From NCBI GenBank assembly GCA_017630395.1, contig JAGBVI010000064.1:1-64000 (forward strand): a DNA stretch of 64,000 bases, in the 5' to 3' direction. The stretch comes from Paludibacteraceae bacterium (GTDB lineage: Bacteria > Bacteroidota > Bacteroidia > Bacteroidales > Paludibacteraceae). Numbering within the stretch: the first letter of the stretch is position 1; every line of letters starts with the position of its first letter. Positions 1-8,714 of this stretch are shown here, piece by piece. The translations under genes and the position numbers were made by a program. The notes under the pieces are model-generated. The model ran no database searches. It saw nothing but the letters and a program-made list of their open reading frames with translations, and was not told where the DNA came from.

Positions 1-4
1 GAAA

Positions 5-604
5 ATGATTTGGAAAAGTTTAAGTAGTAAAAAGCATATCTATAAGGAATTAACGGAAAATCGAGAACTATATGCAGAACAATTAAAAAATATATCAGAA
101 GAGGAATTGGCTGATATGTTAGTCAATCCCCTCTCTCTTACATTAAAAAATATAGATTTAGCCGATTTTGAAGAATATGAGTCGGATAAATGTCCAGAAA
201 CTATTTTATATGACAAAGAACATGATATTACAATAGATAGATTTGTATATATGAAAATCGTTGATGCAGTCAGAAAGATTCATGGCTTTAAAAGGAATAA
301 TCAACTCCCTGCTAATGAAAGAACTAAAATGGATTTAATTGACGATGCCCGTGACGAAGCAATGATGGCTGCTCAAAAACCCTACAAGAGTGTATTACGA
401 CCTCTTATTTCAGCTTTAGCTGTTAAAACAGGGCAATTGGGCAGTGATAGCATTTGGAATACAAAAATATATATGTTCTTTGATGCTATAAAGCGAATCA
501 ATAAGATTCAAGATGCCACCTTATTATTGCAAGGTGCATATTCTGGATTTGCTAGCCTTAAAGGTGTTGATAAAGATAGACTTGATTGGGCTGGAGAAAT
601 ATAA
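5..604 (+). CDS. Phage structural/tail-region protein, possibly 5'-truncated
   Basis: I do not recognise this 199-residue protein. It is mostly charged and helical, with an acidic middle (DFEEYESDKCPE) and a C-terminal half rich in hydrophobic helices (about residues 125-185). The frame is open to the left edge of the window and no ribosome binding site is visible before the ATG at base 5, so the true start may lie upstream. It sits about 40 bases before the probable tail-tube gene on the same strand, which makes a virion or tail-assembly role likely by position only. The coding call is firm; the function is unknown. Confidence 0.75.
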   Translation: MIWKSLSSKKHIYKELTENRELYAEQLKNISEEELADMLVNPLSLTLKNIDLADFEEYESDKCPETILYDKEHDITIDRFVYMKIVDAVRKIHGFKRNNQLPANERTKMDLIDDARDEAMMAAQKPYKSVLRPLISALAVKTGQLGSDSIWNTKIYMFFDAIKRINKIQDATLLLQGAYSGFASLKGVDKDRLDWAGEI

Positions 605-643
605 AAATATTAAATAAATTAAGATAATATGGAGGAAAATAAT

Positions 644-1477
644 ATGGCTTTTAATAAGAACGAAGTTGTACTTGAAAAAGTTAGACAGGCAAGTTTTTAT
701 AACTTAGAAGACGGAAAGCTTGAGCTTAGAATTACAAGTATCGAAGACCCCACATTAGGTTGTACAGCAGAGGGCGAGGAAGTAACTGACGCTATCGGTT
801 CTCTTATTACAACAATTTACAGAGCTAAGAAGGCAACATTTGGCGGTAGTAACTCCCTTATGTCCTTTGACCTTGCTGCTGCTCAGTATGGTACAAAGAA
901 GGTGGTTGCTGGTGTAACAAAAGATGAAAATGATAACATTATCGCTCCTACTATTACCAACTATGCATATGAGATTCTTGAGGTTAAGGTTACAGGCGAA
1001 GGTGACTCAGCTACATACACTGTTCCCACACTTAAGAACGCACCTATCGTAGATAGTATTAAGTACATCTATAGCATTGAGAGTGGTGAAATTGGTACTG
1101 CTTACAAGGCTGGTTCTGCCGCAAGCGAGACTGACTTTGTTGTAGCAGTAGATGGCACTATCACCCTTCCTACTTCTGTAAAATCTGGTAAGATATATGT
1201 TGAGTATGCATATGAGACCAAGAATGCTGTTCGTGTAGTAAACCGTGCTTCTCAGTTCCCGACTGCTGGTAGACTCGTAATTCTTGCATACTTCAGAGAT
1301 AAGTGTACTGATAAGGTATATTCTGGTGCTGTAGTTTGTCCTAAGGCAAAGCTTAATCCTGAGTCTGTTGAACTCAATCTTACTTCTACTGGTAAGCATC
1401 CTTTCGAGTTCACTATGATGAGAGATTACTGCGATGAGCTTAATGACGAGTTGTTCGAAATTATTCTTAGCGAGTAA
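644..1477 (+). CDS. Major tail protein (tail tube-like)
   Basis: Encodes about 277 residues, beta-rich, with alternating Thr/Val/Gly stretches typical of a virion tube or shell protein. The ATG at 644 is preferred to the in-frame ATG at 629 because GGAGG (631-635) overlaps the earlier ATG and lies eight bases before 644. Codons are dominated by forms such as CTT, GGT, GCT and AAG, unlike the AT-rich neighbours, which suits an abundant protein. A perfect terminator hairpin follows at 1516. Position before the tail chaperone-like genes and the tape measure supports a tail tube over a capsid protein, but this is inference from order; no family motif was recognised. Confidence 0.6.
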   Translation: MAFNKNEVVLEKVRQASFYNLEDGKLELRITSIEDPTLGCTAEGEEVTDAIGSLITTIYRAKKATFGGSNSLMSFDLAAAQYGTKKVVAGVTKDENDNIIAPTITNYAYEILEVKVTGEGDSATYTVPTLKNAPIVDSIKYIYSIESGEIGTAYKAGSAASETDFVVAVDGTITLPTSVKSGKIYVEYAYETKNAVRVVNRASQFPTAGRLVILAYFRDKCTDKVYSGAVVCPKAKLNPESVELNLTSTGKHPFEFTMMRDYCDELNDELFEIILSE

Positions 1478-1515
1478 TATAATAGTCTAAGGATTTTATA
1501 ACATTTAAATATATA

Positions 1516-1548
1516 AGAGTAGGGGTTTATCCCCTACTCTATTTATTT
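1516..1548 (+). terminator. Intrinsic terminator after tail tube gene
   Basis: A perfect 10-bp stem (AGAGTAGGGG at 1516-1525 with CCCCTACTCT at 1531-1540) and a 5-nt loop are followed by ATTTATTT. It lies between the tail tube stop and the next ribosome binding site, so it may reduce read-through and keep the tube transcript in excess. Confidence 0.8.
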
Positions 1549-1564
1549 AATCGGAGGTAAACAA

Positions 1565-1981
1565 ATGGCAGAAAGTAACAATGCTACTTGCTCAATTTGC
1601 GGCAATGGATATCATCTTTGTCTTTCTTGTAAAGATAAAATGGAACTTCATCCTTGGAAGATTCATTGTTGTTCCGCAGATTGTTTTAAGGTATTCCAAG
1701 TGGTCAGAGGGTTTTCTACTAAAGTATATACCAAGGACGAATTTAGGTCTAAGTTGAAGAACATTGATTTGAGCAACTTGGAAAATTATAGAGAACATAT
1801 TAAAGCATTGATTAAAGATGCTTTAAAGGAAGATTCTGTTAAAAATATTGAAACTGTTGAAGAAGTGGTTGAAAATATTAAGACAGAAGAAAATGTAATT
1901 ACTGAAGATGTTAAAGTATCTGAAGTAATTGCTCCTCGTAAGAGAAATTATAAAGTAAATAAAATTGAAGAAGCAGAATAA
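1565..1981 (+). CDS. Small zinc-finger-like phage protein
   Basis: A 138-residue protein with a Cys/His-rich N-terminal 50 residues: CSICGNGYHLC, then LSCKDKME, then HCCSADCF. These cysteine pairs suggest one or two zinc knuckles. The rest is helical and ends in an acidic Glu/Val tract and a basic tail (RKRNYKVNK). A strong CGGAGG site precedes the ATG. Position between tail tube and tape measure is where tail-assembly chaperones normally sit, but the zinc motifs could equally suit a regulator; I cannot decide. Confidence 0.7.
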   Translation: MAESNNATCSICGNGYHLCLSCKDKMELHPWKIHCCSADCFKVFQVVRGFSTKVYTKDEFRSKLKNIDLSNLENYREHIKALIKDALKEDSVKNIETVEEVVENIKTEENVITEDVKVSEVIAPRKRNYKVNKIEEAE

Positions 1982-2008
1982 TTTTTTTGTTCTGTTTTTA
2001 TTATTTGT

Positions 2009-2094
2009 GTGAATAGTGATTATAAAAAAATAAATTTTAATTTAAGGAGGTACTATTCACATTTTTACTAAAAGTAATAGTGCCTCTTTTTTTT
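2009..2094 (+). promoter_or_regulatory. Attenuator-like region with two mutually exclusive hairpins
   Basis: GTGAATAGT (2009-2017) is perfectly complementary to ACTATTCAC (2052-2060). The second segment overlaps GAGGTACTATT (2047-2057), which pairs over 11 positions (one G-U) with AATAGTGCCTC (2076-2086), directly followed by eight T residues. The downstream hairpin looks like an intrinsic terminator and the upstream one would disrupt it. Both stems are seen; the switching role is inferred. Confidence 0.6.
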
Positions 2095-2159
2095 ACTATT
2101 TTTCGCAAGTAATAAAAAGAGAATAAAAATAAATAAATGAATGAAAAGAGGAATTATGT

Positions 2160-2381
2160 ATGTATTGTGTAAGTTCAATTAATGGAGAAGGTTATTTCTC
2201 TGAAGATATGGTTCATTTTCTTAATTGTGCTCAATCAGCAAGATATATTGAGTGGGGTGCGAAGTTATGGGATTTGCAAGTAAATTCAGAACATAAATTA
2301 ATTTTTGTATTTTCAAAAGAAGACCATGCTCGTTTCAAAGAACGCTGGGGCAACAAAAATGATAATAAAGTAGAAAATTAA
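2160..2381 (+). CDS. Small hypothetical protein
   Basis: A 73-residue protein with several aromatic residues and no recognisable domain. AAGAGG lies about eight bases before the ATG at 2160; an overlapping ATG at 2156 in another frame hits a stop after eight codons. It follows the terminator-like leader at 2009-2094, so its expression may depend on read-through there. Function unknown. Confidence 0.6.
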   Translation: MYCVSSINGEGYFSEDMVHFLNCAQSARYIEWGAKLWDLQVNSEHKLIFVFSKEDHARFKERWGNKNDNKVEN

Positions 2382-2420
2382 AAGAAAATAATGTATTGAA
2401 TTAGTGAGGATATTGAAACT

Positions 2421-3173
2421 ATGGAAGAAAATAAAGTTGTTAAAGAGGCTAATAATGATAGATGTTATACGGTTTATATGCATACAAATAAAATAAATGG
2501 TCATTTTTATATAGGTATAACACGTCTTAAATTAAATCAACGATTTGGCAAAAATGGTGTGAATTACAAAGAATGTATATATTTTTGGAATGCAATTCAA
2601 AAATATGGTTGGGATAATTTTGAACACAATATAGTTGCGAATAATTTAACAAAAGAAGAAGCGTGTAAGTACGAAATAGAGTTAATAAAACATATGAAGG
2701 TAGAAAAGCCAAATTGTTGTTATAATATATTGCTTGGTGGTGAACTTGGCAGAACTGGCATTGTAGCGACCGAAGAATATAAAGATAAATTTAGAGGTGA
2801 AAAAAATCCAGTGGCAAAAAGTGTTATTTGTATTGAAACAAATAGAATATTTGATACAGTAACAGAAGCTTCAAAATTTTATAATATAGATAGAAGAAAT
2901 ATTATTAGAGCATGTCAGACTGGAAGAACTTGTGGAAAACTCGATGGTAAGAGGTTACATTGGGCGTATTACGATAAAGAAAATAACATATATAATCTCG
3001 TAAAGCACAAACCTCACGAGAGAAAAGTTTATTGTGAAACAACTGGGATGTATTTTGCTTCTTTACAAGCAGCCGCAGATTTTTATGATGTTTCCTATGA
3101 TAGTATTTGGTGGTCTTGTAATCACAATACTATTACTTCGTATGGGTTTAGATGGAGGTATGTAGATGGCTAA
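2421..3173 (+). CDS. GIY-YIG homing endonuclease with NUMOD-like repeats
   Basis: A 250-residue protein. Residues about 14-95 form a GIY-YIG nuclease domain: YTVYMHT then HFYIGIT (the YIG part), a downstream Arg in the RF-GKNG segment, and a conserved Glu in EEACKYEIELI. This is followed by two tandem DNA-binding modules (about 130-190 and 200-250) that resemble NUMOD1 repeats: VICIETNRIFDTVTEASKF and VYCETTGMYFASLQAAADF. This architecture is that of freestanding phage homing endonucleases, which cut intronless or insertless alleles at a neighbouring locus. Its 3' end overlaps the next gene by eight bases. No intron signature was found around it, so it appears freestanding. Confidence 0.85.
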   Translation: MEENKVVKEANNDRCYTVYMHTNKINGHFYIGITRLKLNQRFGKNGVNYKECIYFWNAIQKYGWDNFEHNIVANNLTKEEACKYEIELIKHMKVEKPNCCYNILLGGELGRTGIVATEEYKDKFRGEKNPVAKSVICIETNRIFDTVTEASKFYNIDRRNIIRACQTGRTCGKLDGKRLHWAYYDKENNIYNLVKHKPHERKVYCETTGMYFASLQAAADFYDVSYDSIWWSCNHNTITSYGFRWRYVDG

Positions 3174-3696
3174 AAATGTTGGAAAAATTTTCGAGGAATC
3201 TATCAAACAATCAATTCCTGACCATTGTCTTTTAATAAGGCTCAACGATTCTCCACAAGCATTTAAACAAAGTAATTTAACAAGATTCACACCCAAATCT
3301 CCATTTGATTATTTGTGTTTTGATACAAAATCAAGAACCCTCTTCTGTTTAGAATTAAAATCTACAAGTAATAAGTATATGGGTTTTGAAGATATTAACA
3401 GTAATGAAGAACAAAATAGTATGATTCATAAACATCAAATACTTGGTTTGTTGAAATGTTCAACTTATCCAAATATTGTCTCTGGTTTTCTTTTAAATTT
3501 TAGACTACCAGATAGTGAATTAACTTATTTTATAGAGATAAATCAGTTTCAAAAGATGTGTGAGTCTATTAATAAAAAATCGTTTAACATAATGGATTTG
3601 ATTTTATTTGAAGCAAAAAAAATAGAAGGATTTAAGAAACGAACACGATGGTATTGGAATCTCGATGATTTTTTTGAATCCTTTTATAATAATTAA
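3166..3696 (+). CDS. RecU-like Holliday junction resolvase / PD-(D/E)XK nuclease
   Basis: A 176-residue protein with the RecU layout: an N-terminal GKIFEESIKQS helix, a metal-binding Asp in SPFDYLCFD, then LELKSTS carrying the E-x-K pair, then an IHKHQILGL segment like the conserved His/Gln region of RecU. Family members resolve four-way DNA junctions during recombination. The start overlaps the end of the GIY-YIG gene by eight bases, so the two are translationally coupled and may have arrived as one block. Placing a RecU-like gene within a tail module is unusual. Family assignment rests on motif spacing, so a related PD-(D/E)XK nuclease is possible. Confidence 0.65.
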   Translation: MAKNVGKIFEESIKQSIPDHCLLIRLNDSPQAFKQSNLTRFTPKSPFDYLCFDTKSRTLFCLELKSTSNKYMGFEDINSNEEQNSMIHKHQILGLLKCSTYPNIVSGFLLNFRLPDSELTYFIEINQFQKMCESINKKSFNIMDLILFEAKKIEGFKKRTRWYWNLDDFFESFYNN

Positions 3697-3745
3697 ATAT
3701 ATATAAAGTTAATAAATTTGAATGTAAGAAAGGTATAAAAGAAAT

Positions 3746-4426
3746 ATGAAGAATATTAAAACAGGAACCTATTTTCACAAGGACGAAACTTATAACTTTG
3801 AATTTGCAACAGACCTCTCTATCGTAGATAAAGCAAAATTTGTAAATTCCGTTGTTGACCTTGTGGTAGATGACCTTGAAAAGAAATATAATTTTATTCT
3901 TAGAGATTTAATTGTAGATTACTATACGATTAAATATTTTACGGATATCGACACTACAAAATTCGAAGAGTCTCTTGCTTTTGTAGATGATGTTGAACAA
4001 TTTTTGGAAGAAACGAATATTGTAGAAATCGTAAAAGCAAATGCTTCCCCCACTCTTTTTGATGAGCTTAATGAGGCAATAGATAAATCTATTGAGTATA
4101 TTACTGGTATTCATCCTAATCCTCTTAATGAGGCACTTGCTTCTCTTATCTCTGCTCTTGAAAAGAAAGTTAATGAATTTGATATGGGTAGTATGATGGA
4201 TATGGCTCAGAAGTTTGCTAGTATGACTGACGAGTTTAATCTTGATAATGTTATGAATGCTTATATGAATAGTGATATGCATAAGGCAAATTTAGATGAA
4301 ATTGCTAAAAGTAAGAAAAGTAAGAAGAATAAGAAGAATGAGATTAAGATTGATGAGAGTTTAGGTGAGGCTGTTAGAGCTGTCGTTGAGGAAAATAAGG
4401 CTGAAAAGGCTGAAGTTGTTGAATAA
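3746..4426 (+). CDS. Acidic helical tail-region protein (possible tail assembly chaperone)
   Basis: A 226-residue, strongly acidic helical protein with Asp/Glu-rich N-terminal half and a Lys-rich patch (KSKKSKKNKKNE, about residues 190-202) followed by an acidic tail. No enzymatic motif is visible. An AAAGG site precedes the ATG at 3746. The next gene starts two bases after the stop. Genes between tail tube and tape measure usually encode tail assembly chaperones, and an acidic, helical, low-complexity-tailed protein fits that role, but there is no visible frameshift signal of the classic G/GT type. Function inferred from position. Confidence 0.7.
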   Translation: MKNIKTGTYFHKDETYNFEFATDLSIVDKAKFVNSVVDLVVDDLEKKYNFILRDLIVDYYTIKYFTDIDTTKFEESLAFVDDVEQFLEETNIVEIVKANASPTLFDELNEAIDKSIEYITGIHPNPLNEALASLISALEKKVNEFDMGSMMDMAQKFASMTDEFNLDNVMNAYMNSDMHKANLDEIAKSKKSKKNKKNEIKIDESLGEAVRAVVEENKAEKAEVVE

Positions 4427-4428
4427 TT

Positions 4429-4878
4429 ATGGTTTTTAAGAATGAAAAGCAGTTAAAAGATTTTTTATTGGAAAAATGTAGGGTCGCTATTTCTCAAGCA
4501 GAAGAAAAAGTGTATCGAGTAATTGATGGTGCTCTTAAGCAGTATTATAGTGAGTTTTCTCCTGACGAGTATATAAGAACGCAAAAATTACTTCATTCTT
4601 TGGTTAAATCTAATGTTAAAAGAGTTGGCAATGGATATGAAGCAGAAGTGTATTTTGATGGAAGTAAATTGAATTATCAAACTGGTGTTATACCTACACA
4701 ACACGGAACAGGCTATGCCACTTGGGGTGCGGAAGAAGTTTTAGATACTGCTATGCATGGTAGTCACGGTGGATATATTGATGGAATAGCAATTTGGGGA
4801 ACTAGTAAGGCTGTTCTTGGCGATATATATGTCTTGATAAAAAAGGAATTAATAGCGCAAGGAATTCCCATTAAATAA
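4429..4878 (+). CDS. HK97 gp10-like / minor tail-head connector protein
   Basis: A 149-residue protein with an N-terminal helix, the segment YYSEFSPDEYIRTQKLLHSL, which matches the Y-x-P-x-x-Y-x-R-T-x-x-L pattern of HK97 gp10-type minor virion proteins, then a Gly/His-rich region (TQHGTGYATWG, GSHGGY) and a C-terminal helix. Such proteins act in tail completion or at the head-tail junction. It starts two bases after the preceding stop, with no clear separate ribosome site, suggesting translational coupling. The family match is by pattern only. Confidence 0.6.
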   Translation: MVFKNEKQLKDFLLEKCRVAISQAEEKVYRVIDGALKQYYSEFSPDEYIRTQKLLHSLVKSNVKRVGNGYEAEVYFDGSKLNYQTGVIPTQHGTGYATWGAEEVLDTAMHGSHGGYIDGIAIWGTSKAVLGDIYVLIKKELIAQGIPIK

Positions 4879-4907
4879 AATAAATATTTAGAAAGGAGGA
4901 TGATTTT

Positions 4908-5936
4908 ATGGCAAAAAATAATAGTAGGGAAACATTTCGAAAGGTGATTACATCTGACGAATTAATTGCTCAAATAAATACAGAGAATATTAAATTAATG
5001 GAAAGATTTTTGAAGAATTTTGCTACTAAGCGTTCTCCTAAGTCTGTTGTTGTATATAGAAGCAATTTGAACATCTTTTTTGTTTGGAATTTGCTTTACA
5101 ATGACAATATCCATTTTACTGAAATTAAAAAATATCATCTTATGGATTTCTTCGATTTTGGTGTAACAGAGTTGCAGTGGAGTCCAAACCGATATGCTAT
5201 GATGCACAGCACCTTATCAAGTTTTAGCACATTTATAGAAACATTCTTCGATGAAAAATATGAATCATTCCGTAATCTTTTGCCCAAGATTGAGAAGCTT
5301 CCAAAAGATGTTGTTCGTAAGAAATCTGTATTTACCAAAGAAGAACTAGACAAACTTATGGATTGGCTTGGTGAAATTGATAAACCTCAAGAGCAGTGTT
5401 TATTAGCTATTATGATGGCATCTGGTGCAAGAGCAAGCGAATTAGTAAGATTTACTACGACTATGATTGATGAAAATCATACTGCTTTTGAAGGTTTATT
5501 TTTAGAAACAACTGAAGAAATGCAAGTTAAAGGTCGTGGAACTCAAGGAAAGAAAATATTAAGATATATTATTAAAGATTTGTTTTTGCCCTATTATAAA
5601 AAGTGGTTGCCTATTAGAGAAAAAATCATGAAAGAGAATGGTAAAGAACACGATTATATCTTTATTCGCTCTGATGGTGAGCCAGCTCAAGTGACGACTA
5701 CTCGTGGTTGGATTGAAAAGTGGGATACTGTTTTGGATAAGCACCTTTATTTCCATTCTATTCGTCATTTTTGGACTACCTACCTTCTATCTCTTGGTTT
5801 GGAAAAAGAATTTGTACAAGAATTACAAGATTGGTCAAGCGATACACTTGTAAATCTTTACAATGATGCGACTATGAAAGACCGTAAATGGAAGAATTTA
5901 GATAAGTTGGCTCAAGCTATGGAGCAAGAAAAATAA
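4908..5936 (+). CDS. Tyrosine recombinase (XerD/phage integrase family)
   Basis: A 342-residue tyrosine recombinase. An N-terminal SAM-like core-binding domain spans about 20-125. The catalytic set is visible: Arg175 in ASGARASEL, Lys208 in MQVKGRG, His283-x-x-Arg286 in HSIRH, Trp309 in place of the second His (LQDWSS), and Tyr318 as nucleophile (LVNLYND). All five positions are present, so it is probably active. AAGGAGGATGA precedes the ATG. It lies directly upstream of the tape measure gene, inside the tail module and co-directional with it, which is atypical for an integrase. A separate serine recombinase at 47638 is the more conventional integrase candidate. Confidence 0.9.
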   Translation: MAKNNSRETFRKVITSDELIAQINTENIKLMERFLKNFATKRSPKSVVVYRSNLNIFFVWNLLYNDNIHFTEIKKYHLMDFFDFGVTELQWSPNRYAMMHSTLSSFSTFIETFFDEKYESFRNLLPKIEKLPKDVVRKKSVFTKEELDKLMDWLGEIDKPQEQCLLAIMMASGARASELVRFTTTMIDENHTAFEGLFLETTEEMQVKGRGTQGKKILRYIIKDLFLPYYKKWLPIREKIMKENGKEHDYIFIRSDGEPAQVTTTRGWIEKWDTVLDKHLYFHSIRHFWTTYLLSLGLEKEFVQELQDWSSDTLVNLYNDATMKDRKWKNLDKLAQAMEQEK

Positions 5937-5970
5937 ATAATTATAACAAATTAAGTTATAAAAATATTAG

Positions 5971-6032
5971 AGGAAAGGGAGAGTTGACTTAAAATCAGAC
6001 TTTTATTTGGTTTAGTCTTCTCTTCCTTTCCC
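5971..6032 (+). promoter_or_regulatory. Long imperfect hairpin between recombinase and tape measure
   Basis: Segment 5971-5989 can pair with 6014-6032 over 19 positions with four mismatches, enclosing a 24-nt loop. There is no T-run directly after it, so it is not a typical terminator; it could be an RNA-stability or processing element or a recombinase-related site. Confidence 0.45.
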
Positions 6033-6072
6033 TGCTTTAAAAACAAACAATTAATTAAATTTGAAAATTACA

Positions 6073-6111
6073 GCACCTTTGTGGTGCGTTTTATAATGCA
6101 CCTGAAAGGAG
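6073..6111 (+). promoter_or_regulatory. Alternative short hairpins before tape measure ribosome site
   Basis: GCACC occurs at 6073-6077 and again at 6098-6102, and a single GGTGC at 6083-6087 can pair with either copy. The second copy lies just before the AAAGGAG ribosome site (6105-6111) of the tape measure gene, so pairing choice could tune its translation. The repeats are seen; the role is inferred. Confidence 0.35.
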
Positions 6112-6122
6112 TGTGAATATAT

Positions 6123-8714
6123 ATGGCTGATTACAGAATAGAACTTGGAGTTCATGTAAGAACCAGTGAAATAAGAAAGCAAATCAGTACTTATAATGCA
6201 AATAGTAACAATGCTAAACTTCAATTAGGCGTTAAGCTTAATACGGCAGATTTACAAAAGCAATTACAAGGCTTGAATACTGCGGTTAACGGAAAAAACC
6301 TTTTATCTTTAAATACCTCATCTTTAAATACTTCTCTTGATAAAGTAGAGAAGAATATTAATGATATTAAAGCGGCTATGGGCACTCTTGATAAGGGAAC
6401 TGGAATGAAGTCTTTACTTGCTTCCGTTAATCAAATTAGTGCTGCGTTGGATAAAGCTACCAAACAATTTGCAGAATTAAACGCAAATCTTAACAATTTG
6501 TCTGGTAAGAATTTCGGCGTAAACATTGGTCTTAATTTAGGTGGTGGTAATGCCGTATCAAGAAATGCTGCTTATGGTAGTATGGTACGAAATGAGACGC
6601 TTCCGCAATTACAACAACAAGTTACAGCGTTAGAAGGTTACTTACAAAAATATTATAAAGTTGCAGACGGCTTTGCTGCCGCTCAAAAATTGGTACAAGG
6701 TACTGCCGTTGCCACTGGTCAGAATAACCTTCTTACCTTGGTACCAAAAATGCTTGATACTTCTGGAAGTTTATCAAGCCAGATGACAGCTTATAAGCAA
6801 TATATTGCGTTAATAAAAGAAGCGGCGGCTGTAAAAGGAATTGATTTAAGTCCAGTTACTTCAGGATTCTCTCAGTCGGCTGACCAGCTTGTCACAAAAG
6901 CTCAGAATGTTCAAACGGGAGTAGGTCAACTTGATGATTCACTTCAAAAACTAAAAGGTGTTTTTGGTAGTGGTATTAATGCTGAAAAACTTTCTACTCA
7001 ACTTGACTCTATAGTTGTGGATTTAAATGAAATTAAAACTGCTTTACAAGGATTATCTCAAAATGCGTCCTTAAATAGTTTAATACAAAGTTTCAACAAT
7101 CTTTCGACTTCTATTGAAAAGCTAATTGGAAATGCGACACAAGCCAAAGGTGTTCTTGCCGATGGATTAAATTCCTCTGGAGCAAGTGCTGGGACACAGA
7201 AAGCGATTCAAGAACAAGAGCATTTAGCGGAAACTACTACACGAGCTGCAAATGCTGTTTCTCAGAGTGGTCAAAAGATAAATCAAGCATTTACCCAAAT
7301 GGCGAGTGCGGGTAAACTAGACCCTCTTCAATTACAAGATGATATTACTGAAGCGGATAGATTTGCCGCTGCATTAAGTAGACTAAAAAACGTACAAAGT
7401 AATCTTGGTAGAATTGAAGTTGGAAAAATAAATACATCGAGCGGTGTTCAACAGTTAAAGACATTAGAAGCACAATTAGAGTCTTTGTCTGCTGAATATA
7501 ATGAAACTATCGCAGAAATAAATGGTATGGGCGGTGTATCCGCTACACAGCTTACGACTTTCCAAAATCAAGCTAGAACTACTAGTCTTAAATTAGATGA
7601 ATTAAAAGCCAAAATTATAGATACCAAAGCACAACTCGCTAGTGGTATTCAAGCGAATTTTGGTAATTATGATACGGCGTTAGCTACTCTTGAGGGCAAG
7701 TTTAATAGACTTGCGTTAAAGCCGCCTGAGCTTAGTGCTGGGTTAGAGGCTGTAAGACAAGCATTGGCAACCTTAAAGAATGCCGATAGTACAGAAGCAA
7801 TCATTGCTGCCAATGAAAATTATAAAAGAGTATTAAAAGAAGTTAGTGCTCAAATTAATCTGAATGCGGCAGCAGAACGAAATTCTAACGAAGCTGCTCT
7901 TTTAACTCAGCAAAAGCAACAGTTGGCTTTAAAAATGAGTAATTGGCTTAGGGATAATTCTGCTGCTGCTAAACAGTTTGGTGGAGAAATACGAAATTTA
8001 CAAGCAGCACTTCAGAGTTGTGGAAATACATCTGGTGTTAGACAGGTTGGCGAACAATTTGAAACGGTTACATTAAAGGCTAAAGAAGCTGGTTTAACCT
8101 CTTTGACTTTTGGTGACAGACTTAAGAAACAATTTGCTCAGTACTCATCATATTTCTCTGTATACACCATGTTTATGTACACAATTCGTGCCTTAAGAAG
8201 CATGTTTACGCAAGTCAAAGAGATTGACTCTGCGATGACAGAACTCAAGAAGGTTACGAATGAAACTGATGCGGCTTATAATAAATTCTTAACTAATGCT
8301 GCTACAAGAGCAAAAGAGATTGGTACGACCATTGATGGTTTGGTAAGTTCCACTGCTGATTTTGCAAGATTAGGATATAGTTTTAAAGATTCTCAAAAGC
8401 TTGCAGAAGTAGCAAATATATATGCGGTTGTTGGTGATGAAGTTAATGGCGTTGAAGGCGCAACAGAAAGCTTAGTTTCTACAATGGCTGCGTTTAAGGG
8501 CGAAATGAATGGTATGAGCAATGGTGACTTTGCCATGAGTATCGCTGATAAATTTAATGAAATAGGCAACAATTTCGCTATTTCATCAGGTGGTATTGGT
8601 GAAGCATTAAAGAGGTCTGCTTCTTCTCTTGATGCCGCAAACAATACAATTGACGAGTCGATTGCGTTAATCACAGCAGCAAATACAGTTGTGCAAGACC
8701 CAGAAGCTGTCGGT
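6123..8714 (+). CDS. Tape measure protein, exon 1 (864 codons)
   Basis: First exon of the tape measure protein, which sets tail length and lines the tail tube. Residues 1-750 are Ala/Gln/Asn/Ser-rich coiled-coil, as is usual. From about residue 700 it contains the conserved tape-measure core: FSVYTMFMYTIRALRS, then KEIDSAMTELKKVT, then a region up to DPEAVG. AAGGAG precedes the ATG at 6123. The frame would continue to an unrelated stop at 8753, but the conserved family sequence breaks at Gly864 and resumes at 10010 as TAFKTISMRIRGAKT. Exon 1 therefore ends at 8714, where a group I intron begins. A gene model ending at 8753 would give a false C-terminus. Confidence 0.85.
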
